Shown here: positions 19,745 to 32,165 of the stretch, piece after piece
Position numbering within the stretch: the first letter of the stretch is position 1
Layout: the number at the start of each line of letters is the position of its first letter
Assembly: GCA_951640195.1 (NCBI GenBank)
Contig: OX621165.1
Location: 2,170,001 to 2,234,000, forward strand
Length of the DNA stretch: 64,000 nucleotides
Direction of reading: 5' to 3'
From: Porpolomopsis calyptriformis
Lineage: Eukaryota; Basidiomycota; Agaricomycetes; Agaricales; Hygrophoraceae
Position numbers and translations under genes: made by a program
The notes under the pieces: generated by a model
Database searches by the model: none
What the model saw: only the letters and a program-made list of their open reading frames with translations
Told to the model about the DNA's origin: nothing

Positions 19745-22103
19745 TTAACTCCAACATTCTTCCATCAGTTTACGCTCCCTCTCCATGGCAGCGATAAATC
19801 GCGCAGCTTCCTCTCTTGTTTTTCGGCCGTGTTCTTGCACAGCAAGCTGGATAGCCTCTTTAACCGCTGCAGGCATCTTATTTGATGATCTATATCGCAT
19901 GAGATCATACACACACAGAACGGGCAACTGGCGTAATCTCACCCAGAAATAAGCACCCATGCACCTCTTTCACCAACGAGCTCCCACACTCTTTTAGAAT
20001 CTTGGTGGATCAAGTCCTGGACATACGTTCGCTTTACACCCTCGGGGCCATCTCGGGAACATGCTACGCGATACGTAAAACCACCATCTTTAGCGTACCC
20101 TGTCCACTCAGCGTGGTAATGTCGGTCTTTTGTGGCCGACCTGCAACCAAAGTAGAGTGTATTCGCTTTTCATCAACAAAATGCATATATGAAACGATAT
20201 CAGCGGGGGCCGTCCGATCTGATTAATGAAAGACGACTTGCTATGAATGCCTTCGTATGTCCTATCTTCGATCACCGCACGAAGGGGAGCAACTCCTGTA
20301 CCAGGCCCGACACAGATCAATGGCGTGGCTTGATTTGTCGGAAGGGCGAACAGGCCTTTCTGAATGCCTATCCGAATCGAATCACCTATATACCCGCCAA
20401 ACCAAACCGTCTGTAAAGGAACCTTATAGAGAAGCAACAGACGTGGTCCACTCCCTACCTTGACGCAAACCAGCCAGATAGGTAGTGCATACTCCTCGCC
20501 TTGGGATCCTTAGCTGTGTTCTGTAACGCACAATGGCGACGCAGAGATGGATCTCGTTCGGGTGTACCTATTGACCGTGTCTATGAGAACTCCGTTCTGC
20601 CTAGTAATAGCCTCAACCCACCTTGATCGAACTCGCAATGGAAAACAGCCTCGGCCGAATTGGAGGGAATAGATCGAAAACATAGTCGATAGGTACCCTG
20701 GCGCTTCGGAATTCTGCGAGAATTTCTCTGATAGTCCTTCTAACGCGGAAACAATACTCGTATAAATCATCCTGTCAAGAAAGGGAAAGGAGAACGGAGG
20801 CTGTGAAACCTGTTCTAGGTACTCAAACTACTAGACTCACGGTTCCTTCCATGGAGATAAATTCGTCTAGCTTTTCAGTCTCAGATGGTTGTGTTGTAAA
20901 GTGTCGGAGGAACTGGAAAAAAGACCGTCGTGGAACTGCATTGATATCCAAGTAGCGGGTAAACAGAGTTCGGAGAGTGGCCATTTGGGGTAGGTGGGCC
21001 GGAAGTGATTGATCTATTCGAAAGGAATTGAATAACGATTTCGCTTTTTTTGGGGGGGCGGTGATGTTGGTAAAACCAAAACAGCACCTGAAATTCGGTG
21101 TTCTATTGTGAACCAATTGTCAGCCACATTTCCCCAGCCCATCGAGGTTAGGAACAATTCAACGTCGGGGGAAGAAGCCTCTGGATGAATCACAGCCACA
21201 TCCCCAGGCTCGTAGCTTGAAACAGCACATAAAAAGATGAATTAGGATGTATAAGCTGAGGAAGGAAAGATTGCATACTGAATGCTATCCGATAATGTAA
21301 ACTCAAAATGCCGAACGTCCTGATACCAATCTTCGGCAGTGATCCGTTGATTGCACTTGACAACCGCTCTATGATAATCTTGGAGAGCTTCGAAGGGATC
21401 TGCGATTACTCCTTCCGGAGATGCGACCAGCATAGAAACGCGTGGGGGTGGCAACGCATCCGAGGGTAACGCTTGTACACCGGGTGGTAGAGGGTATAGT
21501 CGCAGCAAGCTGTCCAGTAACTGATTTGTCCAAGGGTCCAGTGCACCGTCTATCCTATTATACTAGCAGTCAGACTTGGCATGTCCTACAAGATCGCAAC
21601 AAAAAAAGGGGAGAGACGTACCCTAGACGATGCTGTTCGTCGCCCTCTCCTCTAGGGCAAATTTCTGAGGCTCCAAGGCTCTGCATCCTGCGGGACAATT
21701 TCTTGGCTGGCCAACAAAACCGTTCATAGGCTGTGTCCCCGAGTCCGAACACTCCAAACTGCAACTCGTCGAACAGGTCTGCAGGGAGATCGGACCGCAA
21801 AAGCATGTTCCAGAGGGGAGTCATCGAGCGGGGTTCGACGCCTGATCCGGTGGTGGCGACGACGAAGAGGACGAGGGACTCTGAAATGAGCTCGGGCTGG
21901 TCAAGATTTTAAGCAAAAGAAAATGGAAACGCGTCCGTGGTAGGAAATCGACGTACGGGTGGGTACTCGTGCATGCTGAGAACACGACATGCAAACCGGA
22001 TCCGACACTCTCGCGCGATGCGGTCTGCAGCGTCCTGCGCTGTTCCTGTCTCTGTGGCATAGAGTATCAACATACGTCGGGACGCGTTCAGCTGGTCGTG
22101 CAT
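19745..22103 (-). CDS. TAH18: NADPH-dependent diflavin oxidoreductase (Tah18/NDOR1 type)
   Basis: The N-terminus is a flavodoxin fold: MLILYATETGTAQDAADRIA, then LFDELQFGVFGLGDTAYERF. A FAD-binding part follows (RHFEFTLSDSIQ, YEPGDVAVIHPE, FFQFLRHFTTQ, RPRLFSIASS). The NADPH-binding end has PLICVGPGTGVAPLRAVIE, YFGCRSATKDRHYHAEW and GAWVLISGSSNKMPAAV, finishing at a short C-terminal tail ending CWS. Start could be ATG 22103 or the internal Met at 22073 that matches the usual family start. At least seven short introns are needed. Tah18 passes electrons from NADPH to Dre2 for cytosolic iron-sulphur assembly. It is divergent from the nuclease gene, with about 115 bp between starts. Confidence 0.9.
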
Positions 22104-22218
22104 GTTATCGCTGTTATCAGATAAGCGCAAGGTCTTGTTTACAGCATACGGCAAGCTTTGTATTCGCTGCGAGCAGCACCATCACCATGAGCTATACCTA
22201 CTCTCTTTCTTCACAACT

Positions 22219-23287
22219 ATGATATCCCCCTCGACGTTCCCTTCCTCTCTTCGCGACCGGCTCTCTCAAATGGAGGTAGAAGTCATGCTAACTGACTCTA
22301 AATTCGCAACTGGCTTCGCCGTCGGGGGCGCTACAATCCTCTTGTGCCAACGAGTCATCCGTCGGCCGACAAAGAGGTTCCCAACCGGTGGCTGGATCAC
22401 ACCGAATGTATATGAGAAGAAGGAGTGGCTTAAAGGGGTCGTGACAAGGTAAGTATCCTTCTCGTCAGGAGTGGACGAGATATTGATCCTCCAGCCAAAA
22501 AGTGTGGGTGATGCAGATAATTTCCGATTTTATCACACGCCTGGTATCGGATGGCGATGGCCTTTCAAATTTAGGAGGGTACCAATAGCAAGCAAAGGTG
22601 AAATAAGTTGACAATTCTCCGTTCATCTGTTCATGTTTTGTCCGTGATGGATAGATTTAAAGGATCAAACGATACACATGCGCATCGCGGGCATCGATGC
22701 ACCTGAGGTTCGTCACCCACCGCATCATTTCCCCCATGTATTGACCGATGTTCAGGGCGCTCACTTTGGCCGTCCCGCGCAGCCCTACTCGGCGGAGAGC
22801 TTGGAATGGCTGAAAAACAGAATTTTCGGCAAGACCTTGTTTTGCCAGGTATTCCGCTCGGACCAGTATTCTCGCGTCGTGCGTTGCCCTCTCCCTTGAT
22901 TGGATTCTTCTCAACGTTATAAACAGGTGGCAAATGTCGTTCTTCCTCGTAGAGGTTTGCCCTGGAGTGTCCGGTTCGGAAGCTCTCTTGCGTTGGAGAT
23001 GCTCAAAGCTGGGTGGGCGACAACGTATGAACAGGCTGGCGCAGAATACGGCGAGTGGGGTAAAGATAAATTTCTCAAGGTTGAATCAGAGGCAAAGTGA
23101 GTGAGCAACTATCAACGGGACTTGTTTTTCTTCGGCCCCGAAAGAATTTTTCGTTATTTATTTATTTATTCATTACAGGGTTGCACGTCGTGGAATGTGG
23201 AAGTCTGGTACAGAGGGTGAATCGCCGGCAGAGTATAAACGAAAATATGCTCAGGGCGAGATGGGAGGAAATGGCAAGCGACCCTGA
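22219..23287 (+). CDS. LCL3: Membrane-anchored staphylococcal-nuclease-like endonuclease (Lcl3 type)
   Basis: The ATG at 22219 opens [19 protein letters not shown], followed by a probable membrane segment ([19 protein letters not shown]). The SNc fold follows across exons: [72 protein letters not shown] and [10 protein letters not shown]. The order and catalytic-type residues (Arg in [10 protein letters not shown], Asp-Ala-Pro-Glu, Arg in DQYSRVV) match fungal Lcl3 proteins. Four introns of 45-80 nt are inferred, the last with GTGAGTGAGC donor and TTACAG acceptor. Ends KRP-TGA. Family members sit in the mitochondrial or ER membrane; the exact role is unsettled. Confidence 0.85.
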
Positions 23288-23735
23288 GGTGGCTTAAAGG
23301 AGGCAGTTCAGCCGATTGTTTTCGGTCAACGTTTGAGAGAACCAGCACCGATGTTATCGGTTTAGAAATGCGGGTTAATGTTTGTATTTGATCAGGCTCG
23401 GCAATACGCCAGACAACGAGTGCATGCGGTGTTGCGCAGTTGGGTGGTATCATCTTCTCCAAAGCACAGCCAAAGATGGCGGGTAACAGGGTTTGTTCGA
23501 AGGCGTGACTTTACCCATTCCACGCATCCCACTACTGTCCGCAGGCGTCTCTACGTTGGAAACCATCTGTGGAGATGAGACAGAGTCCGGTCGTGGGGCT
23601 TTGTATATGAGATGGGACCGCAACAAGTTGGAGCTACGGAATCGCCACTCGAGTCTTTATAAACGCCCTCGCATCCCTGTCCAAACCTCATCAGTTAAAA
23701 CTTGCAAATTTCACCTCATCATTCACGGACTCACC
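23288..23735 (+). promoter_or_regulatory. Promoter region duplicated upstream of both serine-rich GPI genes
   Basis: From about 23610 the sequence matches that upstream of the second GPI gene (44275-44382). Shared pieces are GAGATGGGACCGCA, a CGGA..CGCCACT segment and a TTTATAAA TATA-like box about 85-95 bp before the start codon. The earlier part shows no gene. Confidence 0.55.
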
Positions 23736-24048
23736 ATGAAGTTCTCATTCGCCATTGTTTCTATCGCTCTCGCTTTTGCCGCCGTCAACGCGCAATCTTC
23801 TTCGTGCGTTTATTGTTTTTTCTCATCTTGCTCGTATTCCTGACATCCTTCCCAGTGATAGTGCGAGTGCTACGGATACAACCCCATCACCCTCGGCAAC
23901 GTCGCCAAGTTCGAGCGGTTCGAGCGGTTCGAGCAGTGGGGCAAGCCCGACCAGCACTTCGAAATCGTCGGGCAGTGTCCCTACCGGAGTGAGCGTCGAC
24001 GGGATGGTTTTGGGTGCATGCGCCGGCGTATTGGCTGCGTTGATGTGA
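23736..24048 (+). CDS. Small secreted serine-rich GPI-anchored protein (copy 1)
   Basis: The protein starts MKFSFAIVSIALAFAAVNAQ, a clear signal peptide. One intron (GTGCGT donor after QSSS, CTTCCCAG acceptor) joins a Ser/Thr/Pro-rich middle. The end is VDGMVLGACAGVLAALM, a hydrophobic tail preceded by a Gly/Ser/Val region as in GPI signals. The mature protein would be a short glycosylated wall or surface protein. The paralogue at 44.4 kb has almost the same ends and a longer middle. Confidence 0.8.
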
Positions 24049-24127
24049 TTCGAGGTGTTGGCTCTGCCAATCGAATATACCCAATTTATTACATAATAGC
24101 TTTTCTGTCTTCGTCTCCCATTGAAAG

Positions 24128-27100
24128 ATGGCTCGTTCGATGATTAGCGCACAAAAGCTTAACGACGGCAAGGGAAATCAGTTTAATTACGATGATTGTA
24201 AGCTATTGCTTCAACTCACAAATTTTTGAATCAATTGATACCGCCAGTCCGTCACGAAATCGCACTATGGCTATCTCCTCTAAATTTCAAGGCAGCCCAG
24301 AGCCAATTTCTGCAGATTCACGAGAAAGGGACAGGAAACTGGCTGCTCGAATCTCAAATATTCCTGGATTGGCGTGATGGAACGCCCCAGACATTGTGGT
24401 GTCCCGGAAATCGTACGGTTGTCAGCCTCTATAACTCTGAGCTCCCTGATTGTTTTCAACTAGTTGGGGCGGGAAAAACCATCCTCGCGTAATGTGATAT
24501 ATGGCTCGTCGATTGGAGTCTAATTGTGACCCTCCTCTAGATCCGTTGTTGTAAACCACCTCCAAACATTCTTCAAAGACAGCAATGTTGGGATAGCATG
24601 CATCTACTGCAACTACCAGGAACAGACCATGCAGACAGTCGAAAACCTTATCGCAAGTCTGCTGCGGCAGCTTGTCCAAGATTGCCCCACGATATCCCGC
24701 AACATAAAAGAATTCTATCACCGTCAAAAACATGAAAATAGGTTTCCTCCGCTTGATGAACTTACCAAAGTTTTGCGACTGGAAATGAAGAGATATGCTA
24801 AAGTATTCTTGGTCGTGGATGCCCTCGATGAATGTCCTGATAGCGATGGATCTAGAAAAAAACTGTTAAAGGCTCTTGGGTCCTTCTCCGCATCTATCAA
24901 CCTAATGGTGACGTCTCGCGACCTACCATCCATCGAGCAGTACTTTCGCAATGCACAGCGGCTCCATATTCATGCCACTAGTAAAGATGTAGCGAAGTAC
25001 GTCCAAAGTCAGCTCTCTGATTTTCCCTGTCTTGTTAAGCTGCAGGACATCGCCGTACAAAGAATTGTTGACAATTTCGGGGGCATGTGAGCATCTCTGA
25101 TATATCAACGTTTATATTTGACCTTCTGGCAAGGTTTTTAATAGCGCGGCTGCATATAAACGCGCTGATACAACAGGATAGCGAAGAAGCTGTGCTTCGT
25201 GCCCTGGATAACCTTCCGGATGCGCTTGACAAAGTTTACGACGAAGCTATGGAACGAATTGAACGGCAAACGAACACAAAAGAATTAGCGAAGCGGGTTC
25301 TGTCATGGATTGTATATGCGTCTCGACCATTGTCCGTCGAGGAACTTCAACATGCTCTTGCTACTTCACCCAGGATGACTGAGATGAACCCTGGCGCTCT
25401 CGCCTTTGAATGGAACTTGACTTCTGTGTGTGCTGGTCTGGTTGTGATTGACGAGGAGCGGCGTGTTGTGAGCTTCGCTCGTGAGTAGAACAACCATCGA
25501 TGTGACGATATATTCACCATGAATTTGTACAGACTACACGATTCAGGAATATTTTGAGAATCGGCCTGAATTCCTCCTTCCGAATCCTATTGCGGAAACA
25601 TGTCTCAGCTATCTTTCATTCGATGTCTTTGCGCGCGGCTATTGCGATGACGATGACGAGTTCGGATCCTTGCTAAAAGACAACCCTTTTGTTGATTATG
25701 CAGCCCGGAACCTGGGCCATCATGCACGTCGACACCAAGAGACCATTAAACACTTGGCGATGGATTTTCTTGGAGATGGATCGAAAGTTGCGTGTGCCAG
25801 TCAAATTATGTTGGTGCCTGTATATCATTGGTCCGGTTATAGTCAGCGTTTTCCGAGGAAATTTTCAAGCCTCCATATGGTTGCTTACTGGGGCTTGGAG
25901 GATATTGTCCGCGACCAGCTTGACCGTGGGGTGGATCCAGACAAGAAAGACTCGGGTGGTCGAACCCCGCTTTCGCATGCAGCTGAAAATGGACATGATG
26001 CCGTCGTGAGGCTGCTGCTTGCTCAGGATGATGTTGAAGTGGACTCGAAGGACTTGAATGGTCAAACACCCCTTTCGTCTGCGGCTGAGAATGGGCGTGA
26101 TGCGGTTGTAAAGCTACTGCTTGCTCGGAATGACGTCCATATGAACTCGAAGGACTTGTATGGTCGAACCCCCCTCTCTTATGCAGCTAACCACGGGCAT
26201 GATGCCGCCACCAAGATGCTGCTCGGCCAGGATGACGTTGAGGTGGACTCGAAGGACTCGAATGGTCGAACACCCCTTTCGTATGCGGCTGGGAATGGAT
26301 ATGATTCCGTCGTGAACCTGTTGCTTTCTCAAGATGTCATTGAAGTGGACTCGAAGGACTCGAATCGTCAAACGCCTTTTTCATTGCAGCTGAGAATGGG
26401 TATGATGTCGTCGTCAAGTTGCTGCTTACTTGGGATGAGGTTGAAGTGGGCTCGAAGGACTGGGCTAATCGAACGCCCCTGTCGCATGCAGCTAAGTATG
26501 GACACGATGCCATCGTGAAACTGCTGCTTGCCAGGGATGACGTTCAAGTGGACTCTGGGGACTCGCATGGTCGAACTCCTCTTTCATATGCAGCCGAGAA
26601 TGGACATGATACCATCCTGGCGTTACTTCTTGCTCGGGATGACGTTCGAGCAGACTCCAAGGCCTCAAGTTTTCAATCACCCCTTTCGTATGCAGCCGAG
26701 AATGGGCATGATGCCATCGTGAAGCTTCTGCTTTCTCGGGATGATGTTGAAGTGGACTCGAAGGACAGGTTGGATCGAACGCCCTTTTCGTATGCCGCTG
26801 AGAATGGACACGAAGCCGTCGTGAAGCTGCTGCTTGCTCAAGATGCCGTCGAGGCAGACTCAAAGGACTCGCATGATCAAACGCCTCTTTCATTTGCAGC
26901 TGAGAATGGGCGAGATGCCATTGTGAAGCTGCTTCTTGCTCGAGACGATGTTGAAGTGGACTCGAAGGACTCGTATGGTCGAACACCCCTTTCGTTTGCG
27001 GCTGAACATGGACATGATGTCGTCATAAAGCTGCTTCTTGCTCAGGATGACATTGAAGCGGACTCGAAGGACTCGAATGGTCAAACGCCCCTTTCATATG

Positions 27101-27183
27101 CCGCTGAGAATGGGCATGGCGCCATCGTGAAGCTACTGCTTTCTCGGACTGACGTTAAAGTGGATTCTCAGGATTCCAACTGA
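24128..27183 (+). CDS. NACHT-ankyrin STAND protein, frameshifted within the repeats
   Basis: A short first exon (MARSMISAQKLNDGKG, ATG 24128) joins through a 50-nt intron (24198-24247) to HEIALWLSPLNF and LESQIFLDW, a usual front of agaric NACHT proteins. The P-loop GAGKT is split by a further intron. Walker B is LVVDALDEC near 24810-24840. The winged-helix part (RVLSWIVYASRPLSVEELQHAL) and YTIQEYF follow. About 12 ankyrin repeats of 34 residues (102 bp) run from about 25930 to the stop, nearly identical in motif (TPLSYAAENGHDAVVKLLL). A one-base loss near 26383 (CATTGCAG where sister repeats have CATTTGCAG) shifts the frame, so the encoded protein stops at about 26518; the rest is open in the next frame. 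Such proteins are thought to act in fungal non-self recognition. Confidence 0.85.
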
Positions 27184-27942
27184 AATATAACTACAAAATG
27201 CCGAGACATGATCGCAGTAGCAGCGGTCAAGGGAGCCGCTCTTGCGCTCCCAATCCTACCAAAACCATCGCACGGCCCACAAAGTACCCCTCCTTCCCTG
27301 ACGCGCGATTGGCATTTCAAATCTCATGCCAGTTCGACTTACTTCGATCCGCTTATTGTGTCCGAAGCATGTCGGACTTGGCATTCAGCCACAAAGCCTC
27401 TGTTAACAGCTACTACCCTGTCGTACCTTTATTTCCCTATATCACGAATATGTATAAGTAGATATGCACTAGTTACAGTTGCGAATCGGTGATAGAGCCA
27501 ATGCCAGGTCTGCTATTGTCGGGTTGTCTGCCGAATGTCAACGCCGCCGGTTTCTCACCTGCATCAGCAAAAGGAGAAAAACATTTCATAACCTTGTTGT
27601 GCTTTTATACTCCGAATAGGATTTTGTCGCATTCTATCTGACTCTCAGGGACATGCCAGAATTTGCGCACATTGTATCTCGGACATAAGAAGTGTAGTAT
27701 CATTGTAATAATATTCCCAGAATTGCTAGACTCACCAGACAGATACCAGAAATGTCGGCAGTATAAAAATTAATACCAGACTGGGATCTGACCGACATGG
27801 GGTCCACAAGACATTTTGTGAGCATTCAAGGCGGCTGAAATTATTTCTGCGCCAATGAAAGGACGAGAAAGACTTAAGATGAATTATATGTAGATACATA
27901 TCGAGCCCCCAGAACATTGCAAAAATAAAATGTCGGGCTAGG
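27184..27942. other. Intergenic; holds candidate left end of the Plavaka element
   Basis: No gene is seen. ATACCAGA occurs twice (about 27743 and 27773). The AATGTCGG core occurs at 27751 and again near 27929, and its inverse CCGACAT near 27792. This clustering could be subterminal transposase sites. Confidence 0.4.
27750..27766. repeat. Candidate left terminal inverted repeat of Plavaka/DUF6698 element
   Basis: AAATGTCGGCAGTATAA here pairs with the inverse of 34852-34868 (AAATGTCGGCATTATAC read inward) with mismatches only at two positions. The two sites frame both genes. No target-site duplication is visible. Confidence 0.35.
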
Positions 27943-30900
27943 CTACAACTCAGCATAACCCTCCCCTTCGTATTCGTTCAGTGGCTCAGCGTCTGGATCA
28001 TCATCTTCATTGGATTCGTTAGAATCTTCATCTGATTCTTCATTGCTCTCACCCATCTCACTCCCGGTCCCTTCATTATCATCGTCGTCCTTGGAGTCTA
28101 CATGTGTATCAGCATACGTACCCTCATCAGGTTGAACATCATCCGTTTCCTGGCTGTCCAGATGATCACGGTCCTCGTAGACACAGCGAGTTGCCTCTCG
28201 AGTCGACTTGTGTCCGACTCCACCACCTCGGTAATGCATGAACATATCTCGATCGACAAAGCTGTGAAACAGTAAAAAGTTAGTAACAATTACGGCAGAG
28301 GTTTAGTAAATGCTCACCAATTCACATAGAAGTATATCCAATCTTTGTCACCTTCGCTTGGCTGTCGGATGTCTGAGGGACCCAGAAGTGTGGAGGTTCG
28401 ACCATGGGCAAAACGTGGGATGAGATGAGAACCCCGAATTACTTGTTCGGGGTCGAGAAAACCAAAGGCGTCGGGATTGCTCAATAGTAAGAATCCGATT
28501 TGATGTAGTCACTTCTCCACCCACCCAGACTTCATATCTAGGTTCCGCCCAAACCAACGTACTCGTAAGACATCAATTCTCTCAGGTCTTGAAAGGCGCA
28601 AATTGGAGGTGTCGAAGAATTAGATGAAGAGGTGAAAAATGCCAACCACACGTGCGTACCAGTATGGATGTGGGTTTGACTCTACATCTTCGTGTGAGAG
28701 CACCATAACGTCCGCGTGAGTTCATGGGTTGATAGTGTCTTGATCGCGCCGGAGATCGTATGTCGTGTAATTGAACCGGATGACCTTGTGGAGATAGATA
28801 CGGTTGTTGACAAAATGAACGGATCGGCGCTGTGCAGGTGTGAATTCTGTTTCATCTCCGTCATAAGGATTTTGAAGAAAACGACCAAGAATGTGGTCCT
28901 TGAGGCGCAGAATGAAATTCTGGTATTCTTTAACTAGAAAATCAAAATTTGCGAACAGAGACTCACCTCATATGCAGGATCATTAGACTGGTCACCAATC
29001 CATGTATTGATATTGCAATATTGTTTTGTAGACGTAGATATATGATAGTGGGTTTCAGGTGAAGTGAAAGGAAGTTCATCGGCATTCTTGGATTTTTTTG
29101 AGTGGCCATGACTTTGAGCAAGTTGGTTGATTTTGAAGAGTATTTGTTCCCATCGCTGTTGCTTTGCAATACCTTTAGCAAAATTAATTTTATTAGTTGT
29201 CGCGTAAAATCTCTTGACTCTTCGATGTTCGAGCTCGCCCTATGATGGTTAATAACCATGAATCGGAACAGTATGTGAAGTACGTACAGTCTGAGTTGAA
29301 TAATTATCTGTTGTCCCATACTTGCGAATGGTATTTACATAGTCCCCAAGGGCATGTAGTTTATACGTTGAGAGGTTGAACTTCTTAGTTTTCCGACCGT
29401 TTTCTGCACCTGCATTCCCTTTTCCTTTGGGATCCGATGATGCTTTTCTCCGCCGTCGTGCTGTTTCTTCATGTGGGAGCTCATTGGTGTGGAACACGTC
29501 GAATATGGTTGAGGCAAAAGACCGGAGGCCTTTCCCTAGCCTGGTAGTTGAGGTTTCGAGGAACCCAAGCATTGTGTCTGTGTGTAACCGGAGTTTTGCA
29601 AGGGCATGCCAAGTTCCTAGCTCGAATAGCAGAGTAGATATAATCTCGTTGTATGGGGACGGTAGAAGATCCTCAAATACCGGAATAGCGCACTGATAAT
29701 GTTATGTAAATGTATTGGATACATATACACACCTGATGGCTCACCTGTAAAAGATCCTCGAAATCTCTGGCAGCTAGCTTTTTCATACCAGATGCATTGC
29801 TGTTGAATCTGCGTATTGTACCCCTTCCGAACGTTGGAACTTGGCGGTATCTAGGATTATAACTCAATGTAATGTACCGTAACATTGTGTAACATAACTT
29901 ACCGTTCATTGAGCTTCTGGATCGCATCCCCACCATATGCATACAAAATACGCAACAGATGTGTGAATGTCGCTTTCCAGACACCAAGCTCGAACTCATG
30001 TAGAAGGTCTGGTACATACATTGAATGGAAGTCGAAGCCGAATGAATGAAGTCTCGATGAGAATGCATTCTAGAATTAACTGTCAGTAGGATTCATATGC
30101 AATAATACACCGCCTCACACGTGTAGGAACCAGCGAATGTGGTCCAAGAAGGTCTTTGATATGCTTACTGTTGATGGGTTTTCCTTTTTCATATATCCAC
30201 CTTCGGACTCGCTCGATATTGCTTCGTCGGGGGTGATCGTCTACTCGTATCATGGTAAGTCGACGCCGGAGATCTAACTTGGTTCCCAGTTTACAGACAT
30301 CCTTCTTATCAATGAGACAGCGCGGGCATAGCAATGATGCAAGGTATTTGATGCACACAAAGAGTACCCTGGAGAAACATGTTGGTCAGATTGTTATAAC
30401 ACAAGAATGTGCTTACTTCTCAGGATAATCTGCTGAGTGTGTAAAAAACCGAACAAACCCACGATGGAAAACTCCATCAGCAAACTGGCAGACCAAACCA
30501 TTTTCATATGCATTCATCAACTCCTTATCCAGGAGGAGGTTCCAGATTGCGTGAACAAGTTCACGCTTGCAGTGCGAAAGAACAGCAGCAGAGGCAGCAG
30601 TTTTAAAAACTCGCTGATAAAAGTCTTGAAATGTGTCGCCAAGCTGGGAAAGGATGTTGATTAGTTTGTTATTTAGGTACAAGAGATTGCTTACTTTTGG
30701 AATGTAAGCAATATGGTGTGCAGAAAACGAGGTTGGCCTGCCGCGAGTATACTTTGATAAGTTTCCGATGAATAAATAAATTGGCCATAGAGAAGCGTTG
30801 CCGAATGATGCCAGATGAGTAGAGTCTGACCACAGCAGAATAGCAATAACGACTGCTTCCAGATTGCAGTCTCGGGGTTGTGACTTAATCTTTTCATGTT

Positions 30901-32052
30901 CATCGATCATGGCATCGGAGGAATATATTTCAGAGTAAATACGTTCGGTGGAATCGTGATCGGAAGGCTTCCAGAATTCTCTGAAAGGCGAAAGGTGGTA
31001 ATGTGCAGCGGAAGGTTCTTGAAGCGACGATTTGATAACTTCAACAATCTTCCGATAATATAATCCATCTACGTGAAATACAGGAGCAGCCTCTTCGGAA
31101 GTATGACAAACCTTTTCGCCGGGAACGTGTATTGGGACTGACACTGTGATCCATCCGTCATTTGCAGAGAAAATTGGGGACGTGAGATCTTGATGTGAAT
31201 CAACGCGAGCAGCCTCCCGTTCTGCAGAGAAGCCTTCAAGGTCTTCTTTTTGAAAGTCATCAGCAAGAATCACTTCCCGGACAAGTCGGTCTAGCTCCCT
31301 GTGTGATTTGAGATTTGAAGCACTATGGAACCAATTCATGAGCCGGAAGGTAGTTGGATTGAGAAATTGCGTGAAGTAATTTTGCTGTGTGAGACTATGA
31401 ACAGATGACGCAAGGCGAGACCACCAAGGATGGTGTTCTGAAGCCCTCTCATTGCGAAGGAGAACAGGGGAGTTGCAAAGATCGCTGAGACTGGCTAGTT
31501 CATCGGGGGTGTACGAAGGCAGGGAGCCATAATATTCTCGGTAGACTCCATAGTCATTTGGTTCCGTTTGGAACACTGATGGGATTGAGTCAGGCATGAA
31601 GGATCCAGGGGGGGACACATCTGGCTGCTTTATGAGTATGGCTTCCAGATGTGAGGCATCTGTGACCGAAATTATTGGTAGAGGGGTTGGAGGGAGTTCA
31701 TCACGGTATCGTTTGGGTAAGCGACGTTTCCGAGCAGGGAGACCTGAGGGCCGGTACTCCGATAGCTCATATTGCTGTATTTCATTATCAATGCTGAAGG
31801 ATTAGTTGAACAAAAAGAACATACCTCCACTATCTCTACCTCTGGCTCAGCCTGCAGCATCTCTGGGACTTGGGGTTCATGAAACGAAATGGCAGCATGG
31901 CGTTTTCTTGCTGCTTGAGCATCATTGAAATTGCAGCGTCGCTTTTGTAGCACAGTTATGGGAAGTGAGCTATATTCTTGGCAATACCGCCGATGACCTG
32001 ACACGGCCTTGGAGCTGGAGAATGACTTTCGACAACCAGGACATATATCCAT
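27943..32052 (-). pseudogene. Plavaka-family transposase, nearly complete, three nonsense codons near the 3' end
   Basis: Starting at ATG 32052, an N-terminal zinc-finger-like segment (CPGCRKSF..H.RYC) is followed by LPARKRRLPKRYRDE. The core LLWSDSTHLASFGNASLWP and HHIAYIP is at about 30880-30700. FVCIKYLASLLCPRCL follows, then the hallmark MYVPDLLHEFELGVWKA (about 30030-29980). Further exons are GELEHRRVKRFYATTNK and VIRFNYTTYDLRRDQDT. The end DPEQVIRGSHLIPRFAHGRT, FVDRDMFMHYRGGGVGHKST and an acidic tail closes at 27943. Introns are short; the one at 28262-28317 is clear. TGA 28722-28724, TAA 28620-28622 and TGA 28509-28511 lie in one frame, and CGA, CAA and CGA fit. All else seems intact, so it died recently. 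The role would be cut-and-paste transposition. Confidence 0.88.
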
Positions 32053-32165
32053 GTTGGTAAAAATCAATTGATTGAAAAAACGATAAGGTCACGCGGAATG
32101 TGGGAATTATTTTCCGTCATCCTCCCCAAATTGCCCTATACCCTCCTTCCCTCCTTCCCTCCACC

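Noticed and set aside
26492..26986. Minus-strand ORFs over the ankyrin region
   Set aside because: The 102-bp period keeps antisense frames open by repetition; they carry no independent domain.
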